The position numbers and the translations under genes are program-made. From assembly GCA_964514055.1 (NCBI GenBank), contig CAZEPB010000036.1, forward strand, positions 1 through 13,317: DNA of 13,317 nucleotides, written 5' to 3'. Positions within the stretch are counted from its first letter, which is position 1; each line of letters starts with the position of its first letter. The notes below the pieces were generated by a model, which had not been told where the DNA came from, ran no database searches, and saw only the letters and a program-made list of their open reading frames with translations. Below are positions 6,608 through 13,270 of this stretch, one piece after another. The stretch is from SG8-32-3 sp964514055 (GTDB lineage: Archaea; Thermoproteota; Bathyarchaeia; Bathyarchaeales; Bathycorpusculaceae).

Positions 6608-7888
6608 TCACGTTTTCCCCTCATTGAGTATGGCTTTTGCAACTTCGATTGTATTTTCTATGCCTTGCTGTGAGTGTTCGCTTGAAAGGAAGCAAGTCTC
6701 AAACTGAGAGGGCGGGACGAAGACGCCTCTCTCCAGCATTTTCGCATGGTATTTCATGAACATACCGGTGTCTGCCGTTTTTACGGTGGCATAATCATAG
6801 ACGGGAGTTTCGGTGAAAAATAATTGAAACATCGAGGACAGATTGTTTATCTGCACTTTCACATTAGACTCATGTATCGTCTTCGTTAACGGTTTCACAA
6901 GTGCTTCGCATTTTTCTTCCATCTTGTTGTAGAATTCTTTACCTTTTTCGCGCAAGAATTTAAGAGTAGCCAGTCCTGCAATTACACTTATTGGGTTTCC
7001 GCTGTAAGTTCCAGCTTGATAGACTTTGCCAGACGGCGCAACCATTTTCATGATTTCTTCTTTACCTGCAAAAGCGGCTATGGGGAACCCTCCGCCCATG
7101 ACTTTTCCTAGTGTTGTCATGTCAGGTGTTATTCCGTAATATTCCTGCGCTCCGCCGAGTGCCAGCCTAAATCCAGTGATTACTTCGTCAAAGATCAAAA
7201 CTATACCGTAATTTTCGGTTACCTCTCTAAGCGTTTCCAAAAAGCCTTCTCTTGGCAAAACTAAACCTATGTTGCCAATGACTGGTTCAACAATCACAGC
7301 TGCCAAGTCAGCCTTGTTCTCTTTAACCGCCTTTTTGAACTTATCTGGGTCATTAAACGGCACTACAATTGTGTTTCGGGTTGTCTCTTCTGGAATTCCG
7401 ATAGAGGTAGGCATACCGAAAGTGGTTGCGCCTGAGCCTGCTTTTACTAGTACGTAATCGTGTGCACCGTGATAGCAGCCTTCGAACTTCATTATTTTCT
7501 TTTTTCCCGTGTACCCTCGTGCTGCTCTTATGGCGCTCATTGTTGCTTCTCCGCCCGTGCTGACTAAACGAACCATTTCAGCGGAGGGGACAACGCTGCA
7601 TATCAACTCTGCTAGTTCCACTTCTTGCTCCGTTGGAGTTCCGTATAATGCCCCTTTGTCTAGCTGTGCTTTTACAGCTTCAACAATTTTTGGATGCGCA
7701 TGACCTAAGAGTAGCGGTCCGTAGGCTAAGCAGTAGTCTATGTACTCGTTGCCGTCAACATCAAATATGCGTGAACCATTACCGCGTTCGGTAAAGAAAG
7801 GATAAGGTTGAAACGCTCTAACAGGACTGTTTACGCCGCCTGGAATTAGCTTCTTTGCTTTCTCAAAAAGCTCTTTTGAAAGTTTCAA
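6608..7888 (-). CDS. hemL: Glutamate-1-semialdehyde 2,1-aminomutase
   Basis: Converts glutamate-1-semialdehyde to 5-aminolevulinate, the last step of the C5 route to tetrapyrroles (haem, sirohaem, cobamides, F430). The 426 residues match the usual family length. The PLP lysine is Lys262 in TTLGKVMGGGFPIAAFAG, the ring-binding Asp234 is in FDEVITGFR (233-241), and the GSAM signatures KLIPGGVNSPVRAF (13-26), STGGEATMSAIRAARG (110-125), CYHGAHD (138-144) and YQAGTYSGNP (290-299) are all present. The start is TTG 7888 with AAGGAG 8 nt upstream; no ATG is available there. It has its own TATA box. No other haem gene is beside it, so it stands alone among surface-glycan and regulator genes. Confidence 0.97.
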   Translation of the reverse strand: MKLSKELFEKAKKLIPGGVNSPVRAFQPYPFFTERGNGSRIFDVDGNEYIDYCLAYGPLLLGHAHPKIVEAVKAQLDKGALYGTPTEQEVELAELICSVVPSAEMVRLVSTGGEATMSAIRAARGYTGKKKIMKFEGCYHGAHDYVLVKAGSGATTFGMPTSIGIPEETTRNTIVVPFNDPDKFKKAVKENKADLAAVIVEPVIGNIGLVLPREGFLETLREVTENYGIVLIFDEVITGFRLALGGAQEYYGITPDMTTLGKVMGGGFPIAAFAGKEEIMKMVAPSGKVYQAGTYSGNPISVIAGLATLKFLREKGKEFYNKMEEKCEALVKPLTKTIHESNVKVQINNLSSMFQLFFTETPVYDYATVKTADTGMFMKYHAKMLERGVFVPPSQFETCFLSSEHSQQGIENTIEVAKAILNEGKT

Positions 7889-7930
7889 TTCTTTTGCTCC
7901 TTGCCTGAAAGGTCGTCTTTGAAGTTATTT

Positions 7931-7940
7931 CTTATAAATA
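7931..7940 (-). promoter_or_regulatory. hemL TATA box
   Basis: Minus-strand TATTTATAAG, a good archaeal TATA box, lies about 45 nt before the TTG start. A transcript start about 25 nt downstream would give a leader of about 20 nt that still contains the AAGGAG ribosome binding site. Confidence 0.6.
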
Positions 7941-7986
7941 TCGTTCTGTCAAGCGAAGTTAGACAGCCAAACTAAACAAAGCATGC

Positions 7987-8301
7987 TTACTCGTTTGCAC
8001 ATAGCTCTTCTAGACTTTTCTTTTTGTTGCAAACATCTTTGAGACATTTCTCTACGCTCTTATTGATTGTAGAATAACTTTTGTAGGCTTCGAGAAACTC
8101 GTATCCTTTTGATGTAAGCACGTAGCAATGCTCTGAATTCTCGAACCTTATCAAAGAAGCCGCAGTTAGGTCCCTAAGGTATTTCTGTAAAACTTTGTAA
8201 CTTAAGTTTGCTTGGTACATTACCTGTGTTTTTTTGGCGTTTTGGCCAACCACCTTCAGAATGTCGGCTATGATTTCATGCCGGTTTCTATAACTTCCCA
8301 A
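7987..8301 (-). CDS. ArnR1-like winged-helix transcriptional regulator (copy B)
   Basis: A 104-residue paralogue of the regulator at 4923-5291. The winged helix spans residues 3-70: RHEIIADILKVV, the helix-turn-helix AKKTQVMYQANLSYKVLQKYLRD, and the wing FENSEHCYVLTSKGYEFL. A short charged, probably coiled-coil tail follows (75-104). Both copies end their coil with a Leu-Cys pair (DKLC / EELC). The start is TTG at 8301 preceded by GGGGAT about 5 nt away; an in-frame TAA lies 36 nt upstream and there is no ATG. It follows wecB by 55 nt on the same strand, so the two are likely co-transcribed, and hemL follows with its own promoter. Such small regulators often sit with archaeal surface genes; the target is unknown. 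Confidence 0.87.
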   Translation of the reverse strand: MGSYRNRHEIIADILKVVGQNAKKTQVMYQANLSYKVLQKYLRDLTAASLIRFENSEHCYVLTSKGYEFLEAYKSYSTINKSVEKCLKDVCNKKKSLEELCANE

Positions 8302-8356
8302 ACTTAATCCCCAACTAGTGTTAAAAAGCCAACTTTACCTCAGTAAATCATGCTTC

Positions 8357-9451
8357 CTATGCAGAAAGGAAATCTTGCCTAATTACATCCACGATTTTTT
8401 CTGCTGCTTTTCCATCTCCAAAAGGAGATGTGTGAGGTAAATCTTGTCGCCTTGTCAGCGCTGTCTCTACAGCCGCTAAGATTTTACGCTTGTCGGTTCC
8501 CACAACTTTAGCGAAACCTGCTTCAACTGCTTCTGGCCTTTCAGTTGAAAGACGAGTTACTAATACCCTTTTTCTAATGGACGGAGCTGTAGCCTCTTCT
8601 TGAATTCCACCGGAATCGGTTATTATCAACGCGCTCTTTTTCATTAGCACCAGAAAGTCCAAATAGCCAAGAGGTGGCAGAATCTGAACATTATCGAGTT
8701 TCTTGACTTTCGAAAACAGACTATTTTGGAACAGTCTCTTTTTGGTGCGCGGGTGCATAGGATAAACGACAGGCACCGTTGATTCTGCAAAAACTTCTAT
8801 GAAACTCTTCAAAACTGACAAATCGTCAACGTTTTCCGCTCTGTGAGCCGTTGCCAAAGCAAATTTCTCAAAACGAATTTTCTTGAGTATCTCGGATTTT
8901 TTCTCAGCAATTGGCAAGTGTTGAAGTACAGCGTCTATAACGGTGTTCCCAGTAACGTAGATTTTGCCCCAAACGCTCTCACTTTTTAAATTAGATTCTG
9001 CCCTCTTAGTTGGAGCAAATAAGTATGCGGATAGGTGGTCTGTTAGGCGCCTGTTGTGTTCTTCTGGCATGCGCAAGTCAAAACTTCTCAAACCAGCCTC
9101 CACGTGACCGATGGGGATTCCTCGTTTGTTCGCTGCTAACGCCGCTGCTAAGACGCTGTTTGTGTCGCCTTCAACCAATACGAGAGCAGGCTCAGTTTCT
9201 TTGAGCAACTTATCCATGTACGTTATTATGCGTGCTGTTTGTATACATGGTGAATTGGCTCTTAGTTTGTAAGCGTAGTCTGGTGATGGTAGCTCGAGAT
9301 CTTCAATGAACTGCTGTGTCATATTATAGTCATAATGTTGACCACAATGGACAAAAGTCGTTGGAATTTTGCTTTTTTGCAGTGTCCTAACAACTGGCGC
9401 CATCTTCACGGTCTCGGGTCTTGTGCCGACAACAACCATTATTGTATTCAT
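8357..9451 (-). CDS. wecB: UDP-N-acetylglucosamine 2-epimerase (non-hydrolysing)
   Basis: Interconverts UDP-GlcNAc and UDP-ManNAc in the cytosol, the entry to ManNAc and ManNAcA-type sugars in surface glycans. The 364 residues fit the family. Motifs: GTRPE (9-13), CGQHYDYNM (36-44), EGDTNS (94-99), HVEAGLRS (116-123), PEEHNRRLTD (129-138, with the catalytic acidic and His residues), TAHRAEN (201-207) and ITDSGGIQEE (277-286), then STERPEAVEAG (302-312). ATG 9451 has GAGGT only 3 nt upstream, rather close. A second ATG at codon 5 would be farther than usual, so the first is kept. No dehydrogenase (wecC) is adjacent within the window. Confidence 0.95.
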   Translation of the reverse strand: MNTIMVVVGTRPETVKMAPVVRTLQKSKIPTTFVHCGQHYDYNMTQQFIEDLELPSPDYAYKLRANSPCIQTARIITYMDKLLKETEPALVLVEGDTNSVLAAALAANKRGIPIGHVEAGLRSFDLRMPEEHNRRLTDHLSAYLFAPTKRAESNLKSESVWGKIYVTGNTVIDAVLQHLPIAEKKSEILKKIRFEKFALATAHRAENVDDLSVLKSFIEVFAESTVPVVYPMHPRTKKRLFQNSLFSKVKKLDNVQILPPLGYLDFLVLMKKSALIITDSGGIQEEATAPSIRKRVLVTRLSTERPEAVEAGFAKVVGTDKRKILAAVETALTRRQDLPHTSPFGDGKAAEKIVDVIRQDFLSA

Positions 9452-9544
9452 TTAACCTCAACGCGCATTTGAAATATTGATTAGCCATTTTGCGGGCAAT
9501 CTGCATGCAATCTCTTTGAGCAAAAACTTCGTATAATATTTATT

Positions 9545-9554
9545 CTTAATATAA
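9545..9554 (-). promoter_or_regulatory. Candidate wecB TATA box
   Basis: Minus-strand TTATATTAAG lies in a very AT-rich stretch between the upstream gene's T-tract and wecB. It would give a leader of about 70 nt. Another AT-rich option (AATAAATATTATAC) lies just downstream, so the exact box is uncertain. Confidence 0.3.
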
Positions 9555-9565
9555 TTTTTACCGAC

Positions 9566-9592
9566 AAAAAAGTTACTGGGTTATTGAATAAC
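9566..9592 (-). terminator. Candidate terminator after the 127-residue gene
   Basis: Just past the TAG at 9598 the minus strand has the palindrome GTTATTCAATAAC (9580-9592), and 8 nt later six T residues (9566-9571). Either the oligo-T alone or the pair could stop transcription before the wecB promoter. Confidence 0.45.
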
Positions 9593-9597
9593 TAGAG

Positions 9598-9981
9598 CTA
9601 CATATGTAGCCAGCCTCTGCCGCCTTTCTTAGGCTGCTGCTTTTCCTTCTTCTCTTCAAAATAAAATTCAGCTCGCCTTCTCTTCCGTAGCCGCTGGTTT
9701 GTGATGTTCGTTTTGATGAATTTGTTCCATCCTCCAATATAAGGGTCAGGAGGAATAACTCTGTCTACGTTCTCGACCTCATGCTGCTCCAAGATTTCTC
9801 TGAAGTCCAGAGCCTTGTAATTGCGTGTTGCGTGAATTATGGTGCCTTTCTCAACGAATAGGTCGCAATAATTAGCCGTTGCTATGCCTTCGGCTCTTAA
9901 CCTGTCATCTACTCGTTCTTGCCACAATTTTTTCCATTGTATTCTGAGCGTTTCAACCATTTCTTTTTGAGACAGATCCAT
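9598..9981 (-). CDS. Hypothetical protein, basic C-terminus, function unknown
   Basis: A 127-residue protein that I do not recognise. The N-terminal part (MDLSQKEMVETLRIQWKK and onward) is helical and highly charged. The middle (40-65) alternates strand-like segments (YCDLFVEKGTIIHAT). Residues 95-127 are strongly basic, with KRRRAEF, EEKKEKQQPKKGG and a terminal GRGWLHM, suggesting contact with nucleic acid or acidic partners. There is no signal peptide or TM segment. Reasons to treat it as real are the ATG at 9981 placed 10 nt after GGGAGGGA, a full TATA module upstream, a terminator downstream, and no competing frame. It is transcribed alone, divergently from the CBS gene. Its promoter/leader is the second copy of the module found before regulator A. 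Confidence 0.72.
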   Translation of the reverse strand: MDLSQKEMVETLRIQWKKLWQERVDDRLRAEGIATANYCDLFVEKGTIIHATRNYKALDFREILEQHEVENVDRVIPPDPYIGGWNKFIKTNITNQRLRKRRRAEFYFEEKKEKQQPKKGGRGWLHM

Positions 9982-9984
9982 GTT

Positions 9985-10148
9985 TATGAAATCCCTCCCT
10001 GACAGGAGTGGATAAGAACGTCTATCATATCAGCTCTTATTTTTGGTGCTCTCCTTTACTCCCGTTCTCCTTTTGTCCCGCGCTATTTAAACAGCACAGA
10101 ATGAAACATCTATACAATTTATCTAGAACAATATAACACTTTTCTAGA
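9985..10148 (-). promoter_or_regulatory. Duplicated promoter/leader module, copy 2 (drives the 127-residue gene)
   Basis: Homologous to 5461-5622. On the minus strand it has TCTAGA boxes at 10143-10148 and 10122-10127 (21 bp apart, as in copy 1), the 51-bp block 10083-10133, GTGCTGTTTAAATAG with the TATA near 10084-10092, several AGGAG-like purine tracts (10051-10072) and the leader block 9992-10018. TATA-to-leader distance is 91 nt against 89 in copy 1. A transcript starting near 10058 would have a leader of roughly 75 nt before ATG 9981. The gap up to the CBS gene (10149-10327) has no supported gene; it contains an inverted repeat and the CBS promoter, annotated separately. Confidence 0.72.
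9992..10008 (-). promoter_or_regulatory. Possible Shine-Dalgarno-sequestering hairpin, copy 2
   Basis: The same 17 bases as in copy 1: CTCCT and GGGAG can pair around a GTCA loop, hiding part of GGGAGGGA, the ribosome binding site of ATG 9981. Three upstream AGGAG/GGGAG tracts (about 10051-10072) are possible alternative partners for the CTCC arm. Confidence 0.42.
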
Positions 10149-10161
10149 GCACTTAAAATTA

Positions 10162-10185
10162 TGTGACTGCGCCATTACAGTCACA
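10162..10185. repeat. Perfect 8-bp inverted repeat in the divergent intergenic region
   Basis: TGTGACTG and CAGTCACA are exact reverse complements separated by 8 nt, followed by CTTTT on the plus strand. No plus-strand gene ends here, so an operator for either divergent gene is more likely than a gene terminator. A terminator of a short plus-strand RNA is the other option. Confidence 0.5.
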
Positions 10186-10286
10186 CTTTTCCGCAAGAAA
10201 GCCCGATTTTTTTGCAGTCTACACTGTTAAATGTTGGAGCCATCTTGAACAGGCTTACCTTTTTTGGCTTCGAGAATTTTGCAATG

Positions 10287-10320
10287 TTTAAATTTCACTT
10301 TACCTTTAACGAAGTGGAGG
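10287..10320 (+). promoter_or_regulatory. CBS gene promoter and ribosome binding site
   Basis: TTTAAATT (10287-10294), preceded by GCAATG, is a plausible TATA/BRE pair. GGAGG at 10316-10320 lies 7 nt before ATG 10328, which decides that start over the GTG at 10325. The leader would be very short, about 12 nt. Confidence 0.45.
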
Positions 10321-10327
10321 AAAAGTG

Positions 10328-11500
10328 ATGAGTTCGATTCCAGTGAAGAATGTTTTCACGAAGGGGTTTTCCACCGTCCGTGAGAACGATGTGGTCTCCA
10401 AGTGTTTGGAGTTATTTAAGAAAGAAATTCCGCCCGTTATAGCGGTTTTAGACGTCAGAGGAAGATACGTGGGCGTGATTTCTAGGCGGTGGGTTATAAG
10501 GTCAAGAGTTGATCCTGCGACAACGAAGGTTAAGACTTTGATGCGGTCTGCGCCTAGGGTTTCTCCAGAGTTTTCTCTGAGCAAAACAGCTAAGTTGATG
10601 ATTGAAAGCGGGGTTAGGCAGCTTCCGGTTTTTGAAAAGAATAAGCTCGCGGGGTTTGTTGCTGACGAAGATATTATTCATGGTGCTGTAACTCAGGAGT
10701 GGGGTAACACTGCGATTGAGAAGATAATGACGAAGGCGCCTCAGGTTATTGATGCTAATCGTTCGGTGGGTGCTGTGCTTAGCCTTTTCAGGGAATATGG
10801 TGTCTCTCACGTTCCGGTTGTTGACGAAGGAAGGGTTGTGGGTGTCGTAAGCATCCATGATGTTATTGAGCAGGTTTTTCAGCCGCGGCAGCGGCAGACG
10901 CTGGGTGAGATTGTTGGGGAGAAGGTGCCGGTTTTGAGCATTCCGGCGAAGGGGATTATGGCGCAGCCTGTGATCACGGTGGCGCCTGAAGTTGGTGTGA
11001 AGGAGGCGGCGAAGAAGATGCATGATCATGACATTTCTTGTTTGGTGGTTCTTTCGAAGGAGAGGTTGGTGGGGATTGTGACGAAGCTGGATTTTCTTGA
11101 GCCGATTTCTCAGATGGAGATGGTTGAGCGGAAGCTTTCGATTCAGTTTGGAGTTAAGGGTGTGGTGATAAATCCTGATCAGCAAGGGTTTATGATGGGT
11201 GAGTTTGAGTCTTTTGCGCGTAAGTACCGAGATGCGTTGGAGTTGGGGACGCTTTTTGTTTACATCAAAACTCATGGCAAGAATCACAAGGGCGTGCCGC
11301 TTATTCATTGTCGGTTGCAGTTGAGAACGGTGAAGGGAACTTTTTTCAGTTCGGGTGAGGGGTTTGGTGTGGAATCGACGTTTCGTGTGGCGTTGGATAG
11401 GCTTGATAAGAGGTTGTTGAGGAGCAAGGAGTTGTCGTATAATCCGAAGTATGCGCGGGATTTTCTGCGGAAGGTTGGGATGCCGCAGGAAGAGCTGTAG
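10328..11500 (+). CDS. Four-CBS-domain protein with C-terminal HPF/RaiA-like domain
   Basis: 390 residues from ATG 10328. Four CBS motifs are visible as two Bateman pairs: about 5-60, 70-122, 131-185 and 207-260, each with the typical hydrophobic strand-helix pattern and the GVVS or GIVTKLD end (GRYVGVISRRWVI, KLAGFVADEDII, GRVVGVVSIHDVI, ERLVGIVTKLDFL). CBS pairs commonly bind adenine nucleotides such as AMP, ATP or SAM. The last 120 residues (about 270-390) differ: an extended beta-rich segment, then GVESTFRVALDRLDKRLLRSKE (347-368), which resembles the beta-beta-alpha end of ribosome hibernation promoting factor/YfiA (AIDLALDKLERQL). A ribosome-silencing role gated by nucleotides is an inference from that likeness. 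It is the only plus-strand gene and is convergent with pyrK, with just 2 nt between their stops. Confidence 0.88.
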   Translation: MSSIPVKNVFTKGFSTVRENDVVSKCLELFKKEIPPVIAVLDVRGRYVGVISRRWVIRSRVDPATTKVKTLMRSAPRVSPEFSLSKTAKLMIESGVRQLPVFEKNKLAGFVADEDIIHGAVTQEWGNTAIEKIMTKAPQVIDANRSVGAVLSLFREYGVSHVPVVDEGRVVGVVSIHDVIEQVFQPRQRQTLGEIVGEKVPVLSIPAKGIMAQPVITVAPEVGVKEAAKKMHDHDISCLVVLSKERLVGIVTKLDFLEPISQMEMVERKLSIQFGVKGVVINPDQQGFMMGEFESFARKYRDALELGTLFVYIKTHGKNHKGVPLIHCRLQLRTVKGTFFSSGEGFGVESTFRVALDRLDKRLLRSKELSYNPKYARDFLRKVGMPQEEL

Positions 11501-11502
11501 CG

Positions 11503-12321
11503 CTATATTGGTATTCGGTTGCCGTCGAAGCCCAGTTTGGATATGCCCAGCTCGTCTTTTACTTCGCGCAGCTGAGCAGAGTTGAAGACGGGTCCGTCTC
11601 TGCACACACGGTATTTGCCTATGACGCAGCTTCCGCACAAGCCTATGCCGCAGCGCATCAGCCGTTCTAGGCTGGCTTCCATGGGGACGCCGTGTTTTTC
11701 CGTTAAGGTGAAGACTTGGCGGGTCATGGGTTCGGGTCCGCAGGTGTAGACCATGTCGAATTTTTCTTTGGCGAAGAGCGTTTCGAGGGGTTCGGTTGCT
11801 TGGCATTTTATGCCGTAGGTGCCGTCTTCTGTGGTGGCTATTGTGCTTTGCGGGGTGCAGAGGGGGTCGAGTTGGTTTAGGAATAGGAGTTCGTTTTTGG
11901 TTTGTGCGCCTATGACGAAGGCTAAGCGTTTGGCTTTGGTGGCTAGTTTTTTGGCGAGGAAGAGGAGGGGTGCGGTTCCTGTTCCGCCGCCGACGAGGAG
12001 GACTGAGCCTGTGTTTTGGGTGAAGGTGTTTCCGAAGGGTCCACGGACGCCGATGGTTTCGCCTGTTTTCATTTTGTGTAGGTGGCGGGTGGCGTCGCCG
12101 ACTTTTTTGACGGTGACTGAGACGCGGGTGCCTTCAACGTTTTGTACGCTGAGCGGAATCTCGTCGATGCCTGGTATCCAGAGCATGAGAAACTGCCCAG
12201 GCTTGGCTTTGGCGCAGAGCCTATCCTTGATGGTGTAGGTTTTGACGGTGGGGCTTTCGGTTTTCACGCTTTGGATGCGTGTGGTGCGTAGCGTGTTAAG
12301 CTTGGTGAGATAGTCCGACAA
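11503..12321 (-). CDS. pyrK: Dihydroorotate dehydrogenase electron-transfer subunit
   Basis: A 272-residue FAD/[2Fe-2S] protein that passes electrons from PyrD's FMN to NAD+. FAD region: EIPLSV (54-59, where many homologues have R-P-x-S) and GPFG (94-97). NAD-binding: VGGGTGTAPLL (110-120) and YTCGPEPM (192-199). The [2Fe-2S] cysteines are Cys224, Cys229, Cys232 and Cys240 in the spacing C-x4-C-x2-C-x7-C. Length and motif order match PyrK. The start is TTG at 12321, which overlaps the pyrD 3' end by 26 nt, so the two are translationally coupled; GTGAAAG just upstream is a weak ribosome binding site. A later GTG (codon 19) would cut into the first strand of the FAD domain. Confidence 0.93.
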   Translation of the reverse strand: MSDYLTKLNTLRTTRIQSVKTESPTVKTYTIKDRLCAKAKPGQFLMLWIPGIDEIPLSVQNVEGTRVSVTVKKVGDATRHLHKMKTGETIGVRGPFGNTFTQNTGSVLLVGGGTGTAPLLFLAKKLATKAKRLAFVIGAQTKNELLFLNQLDPLCTPQSTIATTEDGTYGIKCQATEPLETLFAKEKFDMVYTCGPEPMTRQVFTLTEKHGVPMEASLERLMRCGIGLCGSCVIGKYRVCRDGPVFNSAQLREVKDELGISKLGFDGNRIPI

Positions 12322-13219
12322 TTTCTTTCACGCTTCCGTATCCTTTCTTTTTCAGGTAGGCGGCTACGCCGCGGTTTATGGTTTGGAACACGCTGGGTTC
12401 CTGTAATGCTATGGCGGTGCCGATTTGGATGGCTGAGGCTCCTGCGAGGAGGAATTCGACGGCGTCTTGCCATGTGGTTATGCCGCCGCAGCCGATGATT
12501 GGGGCGTTCAGTTGGGCTTCGAAGATGTCGTAGACGCAGCGGAGGGCTACGGGTTTTATGGCTGGACCTGACAAGCCGCCTTTGACGTTGCTGAGAACGG
12601 GCATCTGGGTTTCCGCGTCGATTGCAATGGCTTTCACCGTGTTTATGGCTGTTAAGGCGTCGGCGCCTGCCTTGACTGCGGTTTTGGCGATTTCCGCTAT
12701 GTCAGCCACGTTCGGAGACAGCTTGACTATGATGGTTTTTTGGGTGGCGGCTTTGACTTTGGCGACGACTTCCGCCAGGATTTTTGGGTTTTGCCCGATT
12801 TCTGAGCCCGTGTCTTTCACGTGTGGGCATGAGACGTTAAGCTCTATGGCGTCGGCGCCTGCTTCTGCGGCTTTCCGCGCGACGGTGGCGTATTCTTCTG
12901 CGGTGTAGCCGTAGACGCTTACGATGAGCGGGACTTTCAGGATGCTTTTTGCGTAGGTGATTTCTTCCGCGTACTCGCCTATGCCAGGGTTCGGCAGTCC
13001 CATGGCGTTTATCAAGCCCGCGTTGGCTTGGACGACCGTTGGGTTCGCATAGCCAGGTCTTGGTTCTACGCCGACGGATTTTGTGACCACGGCGCCCGCG
13101 CCTGCCTCCGCTATGCGCTGCAAGGATTCAGCGGAGTAGCCCAAGATTCCAGACGCTAAAGCTGTGGGGTTTCTAAGTTCCAAACCCGCAACGCGAACAC
13201 TTAACGACTTGCTACTCAA
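12296..13219 (-). CDS. pyrD: Dihydroorotate dehydrogenase, class 1B catalytic subunit
   Basis: Oxidises dihydroorotate to orotate, the fourth step of de novo pyrimidine synthesis, in the cytosol with FMN. The 307 residues fit class 1. Key features: SGILGYSAE (23-31), TKSVGVEPRPGYANP (46-60) with Lys47, NAMGLPN (71-77), NVSCPH (128-133) with the catalytic Cys131 (Cys marks class 1 as against Ser in class 2), VKLSPN with Lys166, GGLSGPAIKP (214-223), and the FMN phosphate site GCGGI (243-247) plus AGASAIQIGTA (259-269). The adjacent pyrK makes it type 1B, NAD-linked. The start is TTG 13219; no ATG exists nearby, and AGAGGG lies about 10 nt upstream. Its GC content is clearly higher than the genes at the left of the window. 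Confidence 0.96.
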   Translation of the reverse strand: MSSKSLSVRVAGLELRNPTALASGILGYSAESLQRIAEAGAGAVVTKSVGVEPRPGYANPTVVQANAGLINAMGLPNPGIGEYAEEITYAKSILKVPLIVSVYGYTAEEYATVARKAAEAGADAIELNVSCPHVKDTGSEIGQNPKILAEVVAKVKAATQKTIIVKLSPNVADIAEIAKTAVKAGADALTAINTVKAIAIDAETQMPVLSNVKGGLSGPAIKPVALRCVYDIFEAQLNAPIIGCGGITTWQDAVEFLLAGASAIQIGTAIALQEPSVFQTINRGVAAYLKKKGYGSVKEIVGLSHQA

Positions 13220-13270
13220 GCGCGTGTTTCCCTCTCTTGTAACCTTTCACGATGGCTATGTCTATTCACC

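Noticed and set aside
6462..6707. 81-residue plus-strand frame over the glycosyltransferase promoter and the hemL 3' end
   Set aside because: Composition is not protein-like, there is no ribosome site, and it overlaps hemL coding sequence.
10502..11806. 434-residue minus-strand frame across the CBS gene
   Set aside because: Its product is Arg/His/Leu/Asn-rich without domain character, and it covers a clear four-CBS gene and part of pyrK. It is a codon-bias shadow.
11819..12238. 139-residue plus-strand frame
   Set aside because: Antisense to pyrK; no family features.
12558..12908. 116-residue plus-strand frame
   Set aside because: Antisense to pyrD in GC-rich sequence; hydrophobic Ala/Val-rich composition is expected of such shadows.
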